Below, piece by piece: positions 1 through 7,737 of a DNA stretch of 45,204 nt. Below the pieces are notes generated by a model, which had not been told where the DNA came from, made no database searches, and saw only the letters and a list, made by a program, of their open reading frames with translations. A program made the translations under genes and the position numbers. Origin of the DNA: Eubacteriales bacterium (GTDB taxonomy: Bacteria > Bacillota > Clostridia > Lachnospirales > Lachnospiraceae). Each line of letters begins with the position of its first letter. Positions within the stretch are counted from its first letter, which is position 1. The stretch lies in the NCBI GenBank assembly GCA_030533235.1, contig JAUNJN010000015.1:1-45204 (forward strand). The letters run 5' to 3'.

Positions 1-153
1 TCTCTTAAAGAATTTTCAGGGTTAACATGTTATTAAGTTATCAAAGGTTCTTTTTTAGTCAAAAAAATAAATCCATTCGTTTTATTCGATTTTGACTTTT
101 GCTGTGTTTTGCGACAGCTATTAGAATATATCATAGCAGTATTTAGATGTCAA
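1..153 (-). promoter_or_regulatory. Strong leftward promoter and leader, probably of an rRNA operon
   Basis: Seen: on the minus strand TTGACA (148-153), a 17-nt spacer and TATATT (125-130) form a near-consensus sigma-A promoter. No ORF follows it in the window. The downstream leader carries AAGAACCTTTGATAACTT (35-52), which resembles the boxA-type element (ACCTTGAAAACT-like) that precedes 16S rRNA in many Clostridia, and a short hairpin at about 101-118. Inference: this is the promoter and untranslated leader of an rRNA operon whose 16S gene lies beyond the left edge. It could instead serve another untranslated RNA or a gene with a long leader. Confidence 0.6.
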
Positions 154-201
154 CACTTTTTTTGAAAAAAATCAACTTTTTTGTCACAACAATTTAGCGA
201 T

Positions 202-250
202 AAAAAAAGCGACTTGTCGGTTCCAAAAATTACGTAAACCAACCAGTCGT
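202..250 (-). terminator. Rho-independent terminator after the CvpA gene
   Basis: On the minus strand CGACTGGTTGGTT (237-249) pairs with AACCGACAAGTCG (210-222), about 13 bp with one mismatch and one G-U pair, followed by a run of T (202-208). It lies about 35 bp after the stop of the CvpA-family gene and separates it from the strong promoter at 125-153. Confidence 0.85.
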
Positions 251-285
251 TTTTATATTGTGTTTGTACAATATTCCCTGCCATG

Positions 286-1056
286 TTATTTAAATACAGT
301 AACAATAGACATGAGAATATTCTTATCATACAACATCTGAAGAAATGAGTTTTCCGTAATCTGTTTATAGGCCTCAACACCCAAAGACGTACGGGCCGCC
401 ATTGCAATCACAACAAACAACGTCCACACAACAAGCACGCCCTCCAGTGCGCCAAACACTATGCCTCCGATTCGATTCACGCTATTTACAATCGGCAAAC
501 GTGTCGCAAGTGAAACAACCGCAACAATAATTGTAAAAATAACAACAAGAACAACCAATAATACAAAGAAGACGATTGCACGCAATACCATATGTGTAAT
601 ATAAGTTGCCAAATACTCGAAGAAACTGTTCGTACCCAGTTCTTGTTTTTCCTCTGGATTGTTGTGTTCTAACAATGCATCCTGCATAAACTTTGGGAAC
701 GGAATCTCCTGAATAATCTCAACCTGCTTATTCCGTGTAAGTTCTGTCTGCATCATTGCATCCACTATCGCCTGTGTATATTGCTCATCCGCATACCCAA
801 GCAATTCTACAGTCTCTTTACGGGCTTTATCCGTAATATAGCTTTCTATCTTAATATGTATCTTGTCATAAATTGCATCATCAATCTTTGTATTTTGGAT
901 AAGTCCCTGTGTCAGAATCGGTGTCAAAAGGTATGATAAAAGCAACGCACATACCATAAGCACCATTTTACAAACAGACTTAAACAGTCCGCGTATATAT
1001 CCGATAATAATAAATACTGCAAATATTAGTATTACAATAAAAAACAATGCATTCAT
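286..1056 (-). CDS. CvpA family membrane protein
   Basis: 256 aa. The protein is hydrophobic, with an N-terminal membrane segment (about residues 3-25), a second at about 30-50, a polar charged loop (about 60-150), and two further membrane segments at about 155-180 and 200-225. The spacing and the glycine-rich pattern (IVNSVNRIGG, FGALEGVLVVW) match the CvpA/colicin V production family, an integral membrane family of unclear biochemical role. It is the last gene of a minus-strand run after the DUF5711 gene, with a 9-nt gap, and is followed by a good terminator. Cell-envelope or division-associated function is only an inference. Confidence 0.85.
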   Translation of the reverse strand: MNALFFIVILIFAVFIIIGYIRGLFKSVCKMVLMVCALLLSYLLTPILTQGLIQNTKIDDAIYDKIHIKIESYITDKARKETVELLGYADEQYTQAIVDAMMQTELTRNKQVEIIQEIPFPKFMQDALLEHNNPEEKQELGTNSFFEYLATYITHMVLRAIVFFVLLVVLVVIFTIIVAVVSLATRLPIVNSVNRIGGIVFGALEGVLVVWTLFVVIAMAARTSLGVEAYKQITENSFLQMLYDKNILMSIVTVFK

Positions 1057-1065
1057 ATTTTTCTC

Positions 1066-2388
1066 CTATTGTGAATCGCTATCTGTTGCCATTTCCGGCA
1101 TCTCTCCCGAAAAAACGTCCATGTCGACATTTTCGTTATTTGTATCGAAACCTGCCCCCGTACGTCCGGCATCTTTCTTTAAGCGGATAATTTCCGTTGC
1201 ATTATCAAAAACAACAACGTACTCAAGTCTGGCTCCGTTCGGAGTCACGCTAAGCACTCGTCCATTCATCACACCATCATATTTGACACTTCCGTTTTTA
1301 CGGTAAATACGACAGTTGCTCCCTCCTGAAATAATGATTTCCTTGTCAGCCGCATAAATGTAATCGTAATCAAAATCTATATAGGAATCAAACTCCTTAT
1401 TTCCGCGCAAATTGTATACCGTAACCTTATATGCAGGTCCATAATCATCTGTATTATCCACAGCTGTAACAATTCCTATATAGTCATTACTGCTAAATAC
1501 AGATTTGATCTCGTTCGAAAACTGGATTGTCGACTTTGCACTCGGCTTTTCCTTCATGGAATAGATTGTTGCGGACTTTGTTCCAAATGCCACAACTGTA
1601 TCATTGTCCACAAATTCAACTCTCGGGATGACCTGCTCCTCAAATGTATATCCTCCAACCATACGATCTGCATTTGCATTTTGACCGACAACCCCAAAAT
1701 TATATGCGGCAATATTATTTTGCACCCGATTACCGACAATGTTAATATAACTTGTCACGAGTTTTTCCCCATCATCCGAAATCGATATATCCAGCGGATA
1801 CCCACTCTTGTCAATTGTTGTCTGAATCTCATAAACAATTGCACCGGATTTGTCATACAAATTAATATAATTTGTTTTATCACTTTCTAACACTACCGCA
1901 AAAGCTCCCTGGTCCGCAACATCCACATCACAAATTGTATACGGCATTGTCTGATTGCTGACCTGACCTTCTGTATTAAATACATACACAGAGTTGCCCT
2001 TCATATCCGCAACAACCGCATAATTGCCGCTAGAAACCGCCATCGGCATCTTCATATCCACGCCGGCAGTCCACACAGTATCACCATTACTGTTAATATA
2101 AGAAACTCCATCCGGCGTATACTTTAAAAGATTTCCGCTGAACTGAATATAATTTGCAGTATTTTCATAATTCGTATCACTGTGCTTCAGGACACGATAC
2201 CCTTTATATGTCTTATGATTGAGTCCAAAAATCCAAACACCAAAGATACACAAAAGCAACACAACAAGAATTGCCCTACGTTGTTTCTTTGTTATAACCA
2301 TCTGCCCTTTCGTAAGGTTGTCCGTGTCTTGATTTTTGTTTTGTCTCATATATAAAACATTGTCTCTATTTTCTTGCTTCTTTTTCAT
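1066..2388 (-). CDS. DUF5711 family membrane-anchored protein
   Basis: 440 aa. A polar, Lys/Asn-rich cytoplasmic start (about 1-38) is followed by one membrane segment (about 39-56). The large extracellular part is built of short beta-strand units (for example VSYINSNGDTVW, YVFNTEG, INLYDKSG) that read like a beta-propeller, ending in an acidic Ser/Asp-rich tail. This matches the DUF5711 family found mainly in Lachnospiraceae; no function is established. It lies between the LysM/pseudo-MPN gene and the CvpA gene, all three transcribed together, which suggests an envelope role. Family assignment is from recall of the pattern. Confidence 0.75.
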   Translation of the reverse strand: MKKKQENRDNVLYMRQNKNQDTDNLTKGQMVITKKQRRAILVVLLLCIFGVWIFGLNHKTYKGYRVLKHSDTNYENTANYIQFSGNLLKYTPDGVSYINSNGDTVWTAGVDMKMPMAVSSGNYAVVADMKGNSVYVFNTEGQVSNQTMPYTICDVDVADQGAFAVVLESDKTNYINLYDKSGAIVYEIQTTIDKSGYPLDISISDDGEKLVTSYINIVGNRVQNNIAAYNFGVVGQNANADRMVGGYTFEEQVIPRVEFVDNDTVVAFGTKSATIYSMKEKPSAKSTIQFSNEIKSVFSSNDYIGIVTAVDNTDDYGPAYKVTVYNLRGNKEFDSYIDFDYDYIYAADKEIIISGGSNCRIYRKNGSVKYDGVMNGRVLSVTPNGARLEYVVVFDNATEIIRLKKDAGRTGAGFDTNNENVDMDVFSGEMPEMATDSDSQ

Positions 2389-2454
2389 ATGTTTCTCCGC
2401 TTTATCACAAATTTCCGACTATCCGATATATTATATCACATGTTTGTTTTACAT

Positions 2455-3738
2455 TCAACGTTCAGTCACAGACGGAAGAATAAGCGTATCACCCTCATAA
2501 ATCGGGTCATCCACTAACATATTATTTGCCTTTGCAATATCTTCCGCATATTTTATCGATCCGTATTGATTATACGCAATGGATGACAGGGAATCACCAT
2601 AACAGATTGTATAGTAAGTCGGTGCTCCTCCTGTACTGACCGGGAGTGTCTGTTCTGTGGAAATTACCTCTGTCGTCGGTTCCTCGATTGTATCAGGCTG
2701 TTGCCCCTCTTCAGTGGATTCAAGAGGTGTGTCGATTACATCCATTGACGAATCTATACCGGCAATCTGATTTTCGGATGTGTCGTTTATATCAACCTTT
2801 TGTTCTTCCGACGGCGTGATCACATCTGCATCTTTCACAGACAACGTCTCTGCCACCTCACTGCTTTGCTCTTCTGCCGTCATTTCCAATCGGTTAATGG
2901 ACACTTCCATCTGTTTCATTTTATCATGATTGTTTACAACCGATATACCGAGTGCAAGCATTCCAAGCACCAAAAAAGAACATGCCACATATGCTACATG
3001 AATCCCCTCCTGCTTTACCGGTCGAAGATTTTTATTTTTTTCACGATAGGTTTTTATGATTGCTTCATCCTTACGTTTGATTTCTGTATCGCTTTCATCG
3101 GATTCTCCACCCTTTTGTGCCACTATATAGCTTTGCATATTTTCGTTTTTCGAGTAGAAAATGTAGTATCCTTTTTGCTTTACAAGTTGTCCATGCTCAT
3201 ACATATAAAACGCATCATCGCTTTCCAGCGAATCCGTAATATATAACACCTTGTCATGTCCCGGAAAATTATCGACATGCAATTTCTCAATCTTACTGTT
3301 AATTGCTGTTGAAAAACCCATTCTTGACAAAAACCACCCGACAACGATTAAATCCGGAAAAAATTCCTTAACCTTATCATAGATATCTGTCCAAATTTCT
3401 TGTGTAAACTCACTTTCGTCCATATCGAATTCCAGATTTTCTGCCTCAACAGCACCACTGATAAAAATGAGCATACCTATTTCCGTTTGTTTTACTTCCC
3501 CTAACAGCACGGCACCTCGCGCATGTGTACTTCCGGGTCTTGCAATATAATTCAGATATGTAACAACATAATCTTCAATGTAGATACGTTTATTGGATGG
3601 TGGTGTCCCAATTTGTCTTATATTCTTCGGTAGCTTGAAGCCTGTATCCTGCTGCGTCTCAGATGTTGCTCCTTGTTCCTTGGTACCCAGAATCTGACCT
3701 TCTTTTTCATCCTTTTTGTCATAAATTACTTCTATCAT
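2455..3738 (-). CDS. LysM-domain membrane protein with an inactive MPN/JAMM-like domain
   Basis: 427 aa from the ATG at 3738, chosen because AGGTGG (3745-3750) sits just upstream; an in-frame start at 3798 would lack a good site. Layout: disordered residues 1-45; a domain at about 50-215 that resembles the MPN/JAMM fold; a membrane segment at about 247-268; a long Ser/Thr/Glu-rich linker; and a C-terminal LysM domain at about 375-423 (GDSLSSIA, EGDTLILP) that should bind peptidoglycan. In the MPN-like part, VVGWFLSRMGF (about 132-142) sits where active enzymes have GWxHSHPGF. The zinc histidines are replaced by Leu and Arg, so isopeptidase activity is unlikely. First gene of the run with DUF5711 and CvpA. 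LysM and membrane calls are firm; the MPN relation is by eye. Confidence 0.8.
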   Translation of the reverse strand: MIEVIYDKKDEKEGQILGTKEQGATSETQQDTGFKLPKNIRQIGTPPSNKRIYIEDYVVTYLNYIARPGSTHARGAVLLGEVKQTEIGMLIFISGAVEAENLEFDMDESEFTQEIWTDIYDKVKEFFPDLIVVGWFLSRMGFSTAINSKIEKLHVDNFPGHDKVLYITDSLESDDAFYMYEHGQLVKQKGYYIFYSKNENMQSYIVAQKGGESDESDTEIKRKDEAIIKTYREKNKNLRPVKQEGIHVAYVACSFLVLGMLALGISVVNNHDKMKQMEVSINRLEMTAEEQSSEVAETLSVKDADVITPSEEQKVDINDTSENQIAGIDSSMDVIDTPLESTEEGQQPDTIEEPTTEVISTEQTLPVSTGGAPTYYTICYGDSLSSIAYNQYGSIKYAEDIAKANNMLVDDPIYEGDTLILPSVTER

Positions 3739-3940
3739 ACCGCTCCACCTTTCCTTCGCCTTTCTTGTTGCTACAAAAAGGATAGCATGTACACCCACAT
3801 CATTTCGTCAAACGATGTCGGCATATTCAAAAGATTTAACGCTATTTTTCCACATATGTTTATTTCCCAATCAACAAGTGCATACTACCTGCATATCTTG
3901 ATAGTAGTAATAGCAAAATTACCAAAAGAACGGAGCTTGT

Positions 3941-4513
3941 ATGCGATTATTATCAACCAAACAGTGTAAAACAAAATATTTTTCAGCAAACGAACAGTCC
4001 ATAAATCTTCTTGGCTCCTACATTGTCGACTCCATTCGAAGCTGCAACGTTAAAGACAGCACACCGGTTATCCTATGCATCGGAACCGACCGTGCAACAG
4101 GTGACTGTCTCGGTCCACTCGTCGGAGAGCAGCTTATGGACTATAACGATGCCTATAAGGTACTTGGATGTCTTCGCGCTCCGGTTCACGCCCTTAATAT
4201 TCATCAGACCATACGATCCATTTATCAATCCATTGAAAATCCGTTTATTATTGCCATTGATGCTGCGCTCGGCGACAGTTCCCACATTGGATATGTGACG
4301 GTCAGCAACTGTCCGATTTCTCCGGGAAAGGGCGTAAATAAAAAACTGCCGGCAATAGGAGATCTCTCTATCACCGGCATTGTAAACGTATCAGGCCAAA
4401 ACGCACAGTTACTTCAAACAACCAGACTTTATACGGTTATGCAGCTTGCAAACTGCATCGCAACTGCGCTGAAATATTCGATTGATTATTTAGAGGACTT
4501 TGGGTTTCTGTAA
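3941..4513 (+). CDS. Spore protease-like protein YyaC
   Basis: 190 aa. The motif IGTDRATGDCLGPLVG (about residues 47-62) and the following ALNIH and IAIDAALG segments are typical of the YyaC/DUF1256 family, which is structurally related to the germination protease GPR and found in endospore formers. ATG at 3941 is preceded by CGGAGC about 8 nt upstream. It is the only plus-strand gene here, divergent from the LysM gene. Its 3' end overlaps the convergent coiled-coil gene by 28 bp. Forespore expression would be expected from the family, but I did not see a convincing sigma-F/G promoter. Confidence 0.88.
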   Translation: MRLLSTKQCKTKYFSANEQSINLLGSYIVDSIRSCNVKDSTPVILCIGTDRATGDCLGPLVGEQLMDYNDAYKVLGCLRAPVHALNIHQTIRSIYQSIENPFIIAIDAALGDSSHIGYVTVSNCPISPGKGVNKKLPAIGDLSITGIVNVSGQNAQLLQTTRLYTVMQLANCIATALKYSIDYLEDFGFL

Positions 4514-5610
4514 ATTGCGATTGCCTCAGATACAGTAGCTGCTCTTCCTTCCTCGATAAAGGAAATCAGATCCGCAATTTTATCCTTTTTGCATAAATCC
4601 TCGCCAATTACGGATGCGTACTCATTAGAAATACGTGATGACTGTTCAGCACACACCTTTTCTGTATCACGAATTTGAGCCTCTAAATTCTGTTTTTGAA
4701 GTTTCATATTCTCAACAGCAGGCTGACGACGATTATGAATCTCGTCTGTTATTTCCTGTGTATCCTTTTCTTCAAACACGCGAAGCTTTTCTTTCTTTTC
4801 CTCGTTGATGGATTCTGCCTCAGCATCCAGATTGGCAAGCTTTTCATCATACGCATCCAACTTATACATACTCTCATCCTTATCATTGCTGATGGACTTG
4901 CTGATATCCTTTATCTGACGCTTGTTTGATTTAATCTGATCATAGATATTACGTGCCTGTTTCGCCGTATCTGCATGACGACGCTTTGTTGCATTGTAAA
5001 TTGCATAATAAATAAATGCAAGCAATATCAAAACAATTACAAATACAAAACCACCCCAAAAGCCGGAATTTACACCCTCTTTGTTCTTAAGAATATTTTT
5101 GACAAGCAGCATAAACACTGACGGTATCCCGATAAAATAAATCAACAAACCAACAAGCATCGTTACTGTCTCGCCAATTCCCCTTGGCATAAATAACGAA
5201 AAAAACATTTTGGATGAGAGAAATGATGGTGCCTTGTCACGTTTTATGAGCGCCTTCATCTCTTTGTTTAATTCCTTAATCTTATCACGCGTACCCTGTG
5301 TCTCATCCTGTATACGCGCATTCATGCGCTGATTTTTCTTTTTATCGCGCTTGTTCGATACGTTTTTTTTGCGTGAACGGTTATCATCCAGACGGTCATC
5401 AAAGCTGTCGGTAATTTCCATTCTGCGTTTTTTGATTGTCTGTGCAATCTCATCCGCAATTGATTTTTCTTCAGAAGTGATATTACGCCCCAGCTTCTTA
5501 TTTTGCGTGCGCAATGCATCCAGATTATCTTCTGTCTGCTCTAGCTTTTGAAGCTCCGCCTGCGCATTTTCCAAAAATGCTTTTGTTTCTTTATAACTTT
5601 TATCTGACAT
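4486..5610 (-). CDS. Unknown coiled-coil protein with two central membrane helices
   Basis: 374 aa, no family recognised. Residues 1-125 are highly charged and heptad-like (Lys, Glu, Gln, Arg rich) and predicted coiled coil. Two membrane segments lie at about 148-171 and 185-205, joined by a short loop. Residues 210-355 are again long coiled coil, with a short C-terminal helix ending in a basic tail. Both ends should lie on the same, cytoplasmic side, giving a hairpin-anchored structural protein. AAGGGGGA precedes the ATG. The stop lies inside the 3' end of yyaC. It follows the HD-domain gene by 32 bp, so the two are probably co-transcribed. Confidence 0.75.
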   Translation of the reverse strand: MSDKSYKETKAFLENAQAELQKLEQTEDNLDALRTQNKKLGRNITSEEKSIADEIAQTIKKRRMEITDSFDDRLDDNRSRKKNVSNKRDKKKNQRMNARIQDETQGTRDKIKELNKEMKALIKRDKAPSFLSSKMFFSLFMPRGIGETVTMLVGLLIYFIGIPSVFMLLVKNILKNKEGVNSGFWGGFVFVIVLILLAFIYYAIYNATKRRHADTAKQARNIYDQIKSNKRQIKDISKSISNDKDESMYKLDAYDEKLANLDAEAESINEEKKEKLRVFEEKDTQEITDEIHNRRQPAVENMKLQKQNLEAQIRDTEKVCAEQSSRISNEYASVIGEDLCKKDKIADLISFIEEGRAATVSEAIAIYRNPKSSK

Positions 5611-5642
5611 CTGTTATATCCCCCTTATAGCATGCTTGTAAA

Positions 5643-6740
5643 CTACTTTCGGTTCAAAAATTCATTCAGACGTTCCTTGTCTATTTTGACACGATTATCC
5701 ATCGTCTTCATAATATCCGCAATCTGATACCTTCGATAGGTGCTGTTATCACTCAAGTCATAAATCTGATTGGTGGTAAAGCCAAGTACGACCGGGCGCA
5801 ATATATTATTTTCATTTTCCTTGACCACAAGACCTTTTTCATGATTATTGAGCTCGATACAAACCCCGGGTGTCAATATATTGATACTATGCACAAGTGC
5901 CTCAACAACCTCGTCATCATATGACTCGCGATTTGCAAGGAAATACTTGATTGTACTGATTTCGGACTGCGATTCTCCCTGTAAACGCATACATGTCATC
6001 CGATCAAATGCATCAGCAACATAAAGAACATCCGTGCTAAGCAATATGTTTCCACCACTCACGGCCTTTCGTTCACCATAAGCCATTTTATGGAACTGCG
6101 CTATAATCTCCTTTACTTCGTCCTCAAGCTTTAAGTCATTCTGAATCAATCCGAGTCCGTCACTTTGGAATTTTTTTACGATTACCATGTCGTTTTCATC
6201 GTAATCGTCATATTTGTCACGGATCTTATTCGGGAGCATAAGCTTTCCGATATCATGCAACAAGGATGCAAGAACAAGTGACTCCTGTTCAGACTGCTTA
6301 TACTTTAACTGTGCCGAAATAAGTGCCGCCAAAATCGCTGTATTAATCACATGCTTATATACATAATCGGATGTGCTGCGAAGATTTTGCGTAAAACTGA
6401 TCTTGTGATCCAATCTGCCGTAATTGACAATAATCGCATTGGCAAGACGCTTTAAATTGACCGTTGCCTTACCTGCCAAAATATTACCAAGTTCCTCACG
6501 AATACTGAACACGGCCATCGTCTGAAATCGTTCAAAATCCAAATCCTCATCAGAAAGAGGCGGAACCGGTTCTGCGGGTTCCAAAATATAAAGTCCAAGG
6601 AGTCCAAAATTTTTGACACTTTCAATGCCCTGTAATGTAAGTCTGGTATTACGCTCATACAGCAATACGCCCGATTTATTGTAAATCGGCTTTGCAAGTC
6701 TCATTCCCCATTTGAGATCATCTGCTTTTACAAATATCAT
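5643..6740 (-). CDS. HD-domain phosphohydrolase-like protein (HD-GYP relative without GYP)
   Basis: 365 aa. Residues 1-60 form a small beta-rich N-terminal module (KADDLKWGMRLAKPI, YNKSGVLL) as in HD-GYP proteins with a DUF3391-like start. An HD domain follows, with His130, the HD pair at 162-163 (LLHDIGKL) and a later VLYVADAFDRM segment. The HHExxDGxGYP signature of c-di-GMP-cleaving HD-GYP enzymes is missing; QFHKMAYGER stands in that region. Metal binding is likely, but c-di-GMP hydrolysis is doubtful. A strong RBS (AAGGAGGAG) and a promoter at 6773-6801 precede it. Probably transcribed with the coiled-coil gene downstream. Confidence 0.8.
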   Translation of the reverse strand: MIFVKADDLKWGMRLAKPIYNKSGVLLYERNTRLTLQGIESVKNFGLLGLYILEPAEPVPPLSDEDLDFERFQTMAVFSIREELGNILAGKATVNLKRLANAIIVNYGRLDHKISFTQNLRSTSDYVYKHVINTAILAALISAQLKYKQSEQESLVLASLLHDIGKLMLPNKIRDKYDDYDENDMVIVKKFQSDGLGLIQNDLKLEDEVKEIIAQFHKMAYGERKAVSGGNILLSTDVLYVADAFDRMTCMRLQGESQSEISTIKYFLANRESYDDEVVEALVHSINILTPGVCIELNNHEKGLVVKENENNILRPVVLGFTTNQIYDLSDNSTYRRYQIADIMKTMDNRVKIDKERLNEFLNRK

Positions 6741-6772
6741 TGCAGTCTCCTCCTTGAAAAAAATTCAGAATA

Positions 6773-6801
6773 ATTTTATCATATAATAAAGACAATTACA
6801 A
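6773..6801 (-). promoter_or_regulatory. Sigma-A-type promoter for the HD-domain gene
   Basis: On the minus strand TTGTAA (6796-6801), a 17-nt spacer, and TAAAAT (6773-6778). The start site would fall about 25-30 nt before the ATG at 6740, leaving room for the AAGGAGGAG site. Confidence 0.55.
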
Positions 6802-6828
6802 TCCAAAACCAAGTACCAAAGTCTTAAT

Positions 6829-7671
6829 TTATGAAGCATTCAAACTCGCATCCAGGATTGTTTCAACACTCGTCTTCGGACTGAAGCAAACATTATACGC
6901 GGACGAATATGCTTTTCCTTCGTACACGTTTTGCCTGTATTCCTCAATCAGATGCACAGCCAATATCTTTGCCTTTTCATACAAACGCAGTAACTCCTTA
7001 TTTGTATCGACACATTTTGGATTTTCTTTATGCTTTAATATCATTCCTGTTCTCTTTTTGTAATTTCCGGAAATCCACAATCCGAAATAAATAATGGCAC
7101 GATGAAAAAATGTCGGTGCAACAAAAAAATTGCACCATTTTCTCATGCGTTGCACACTTTTTTTGACAATCCGAGCATCGACATCCATCGAAACATACGC
7201 AATACGTTCCGCATATTCCCATTTTGTAACAAGCGTATTTCCCGGACAATACGAAAAAGGATCTTTCCCATCACGTTTCATAAGCATGCGATCGAATTCG
7301 GATTCCTGTAAATTATGTGCGATGCCTTTTGTGTCCCTTGTAGAATTTACAAACCCATGGCAATATCCATCAAGTACCAGATGGCAAATCATCCCGTACA
7401 TGTATGCAAAATATGCATCTGCATGTGCCGGGTCCTCCCGAATACATGTCGCAGCATGTTCCATGATAACCAACCCGGAATTCGCATGTTCCCGTGAACA
7501 AAGCTTATTCATTTTGTCATTGAATAAAGTATGATAAAACGAATAAATATCCGGACCGTGAACACCTATATTAAAGATATCCTTATGTTTCTCAATAAGT
7601 TTTTGTGTGTCATCCTGAAGCAGTTTCACAATCTCCTGTCCAAAACAATAATGTGCATATGTATTTGGCAT
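6829..7671 (-). CDS. Zinc-dependent phospholipase C-like protein
   Basis: 280 aa. The N-terminus (MPNTYAHYCFGQ), GVHGPDIYSFY, a His-rich central stretch (ICHLVLDGYCHGF) and the EFDRMLM segment match the zinc-dependent phospholipase C family (PF00882 type). In that family, clustered His and Asp residues coordinate metal. No signal peptide is visible, so it should be cytoplasmic; in Clostridia these homologues are usually of unknown substrate. GGAGGGG lies just before the ATG. It stands between leuA and the HD gene, 66 bp after leuA's end, with no clear terminator between. Confidence 0.8.
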   Translation of the reverse strand: MPNTYAHYCFGQEIVKLLQDDTQKLIEKHKDIFNIGVHGPDIYSFYHTLFNDKMNKLCSREHANSGLVIMEHAATCIREDPAHADAYFAYMYGMICHLVLDGYCHGFVNSTRDTKGIAHNLQESEFDRMLMKRDGKDPFSYCPGNTLVTKWEYAERIAYVSMDVDARIVKKSVQRMRKWCNFFVAPTFFHRAIIYFGLWISGNYKKRTGMILKHKENPKCVDTNKELLRLYEKAKILAVHLIEEYRQNVYEGKAYSSAYNVCFSPKTSVETILDASLNAS

Positions 7672-7737
7672 ATTCCCCTCCGAAAAAATGTGGAGTCATC
7701 CTTTCAAAGCAACTACAAAAAGACGACTCCACAAATA

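Noticed and set aside
2800-3246. Plus-strand 148-codon open frame
   Set aside because: Antisense to the LysM/pseudo-MPN gene, with no RBS and a composition unlike a real protein.
3850-3940. Sigma-F/G promoter before yyaC
   Set aside because: Two GCATA elements are present, but the sequences 18 nt downstream (AGTAGTA and CAAAATT) match the -10 pattern poorly.
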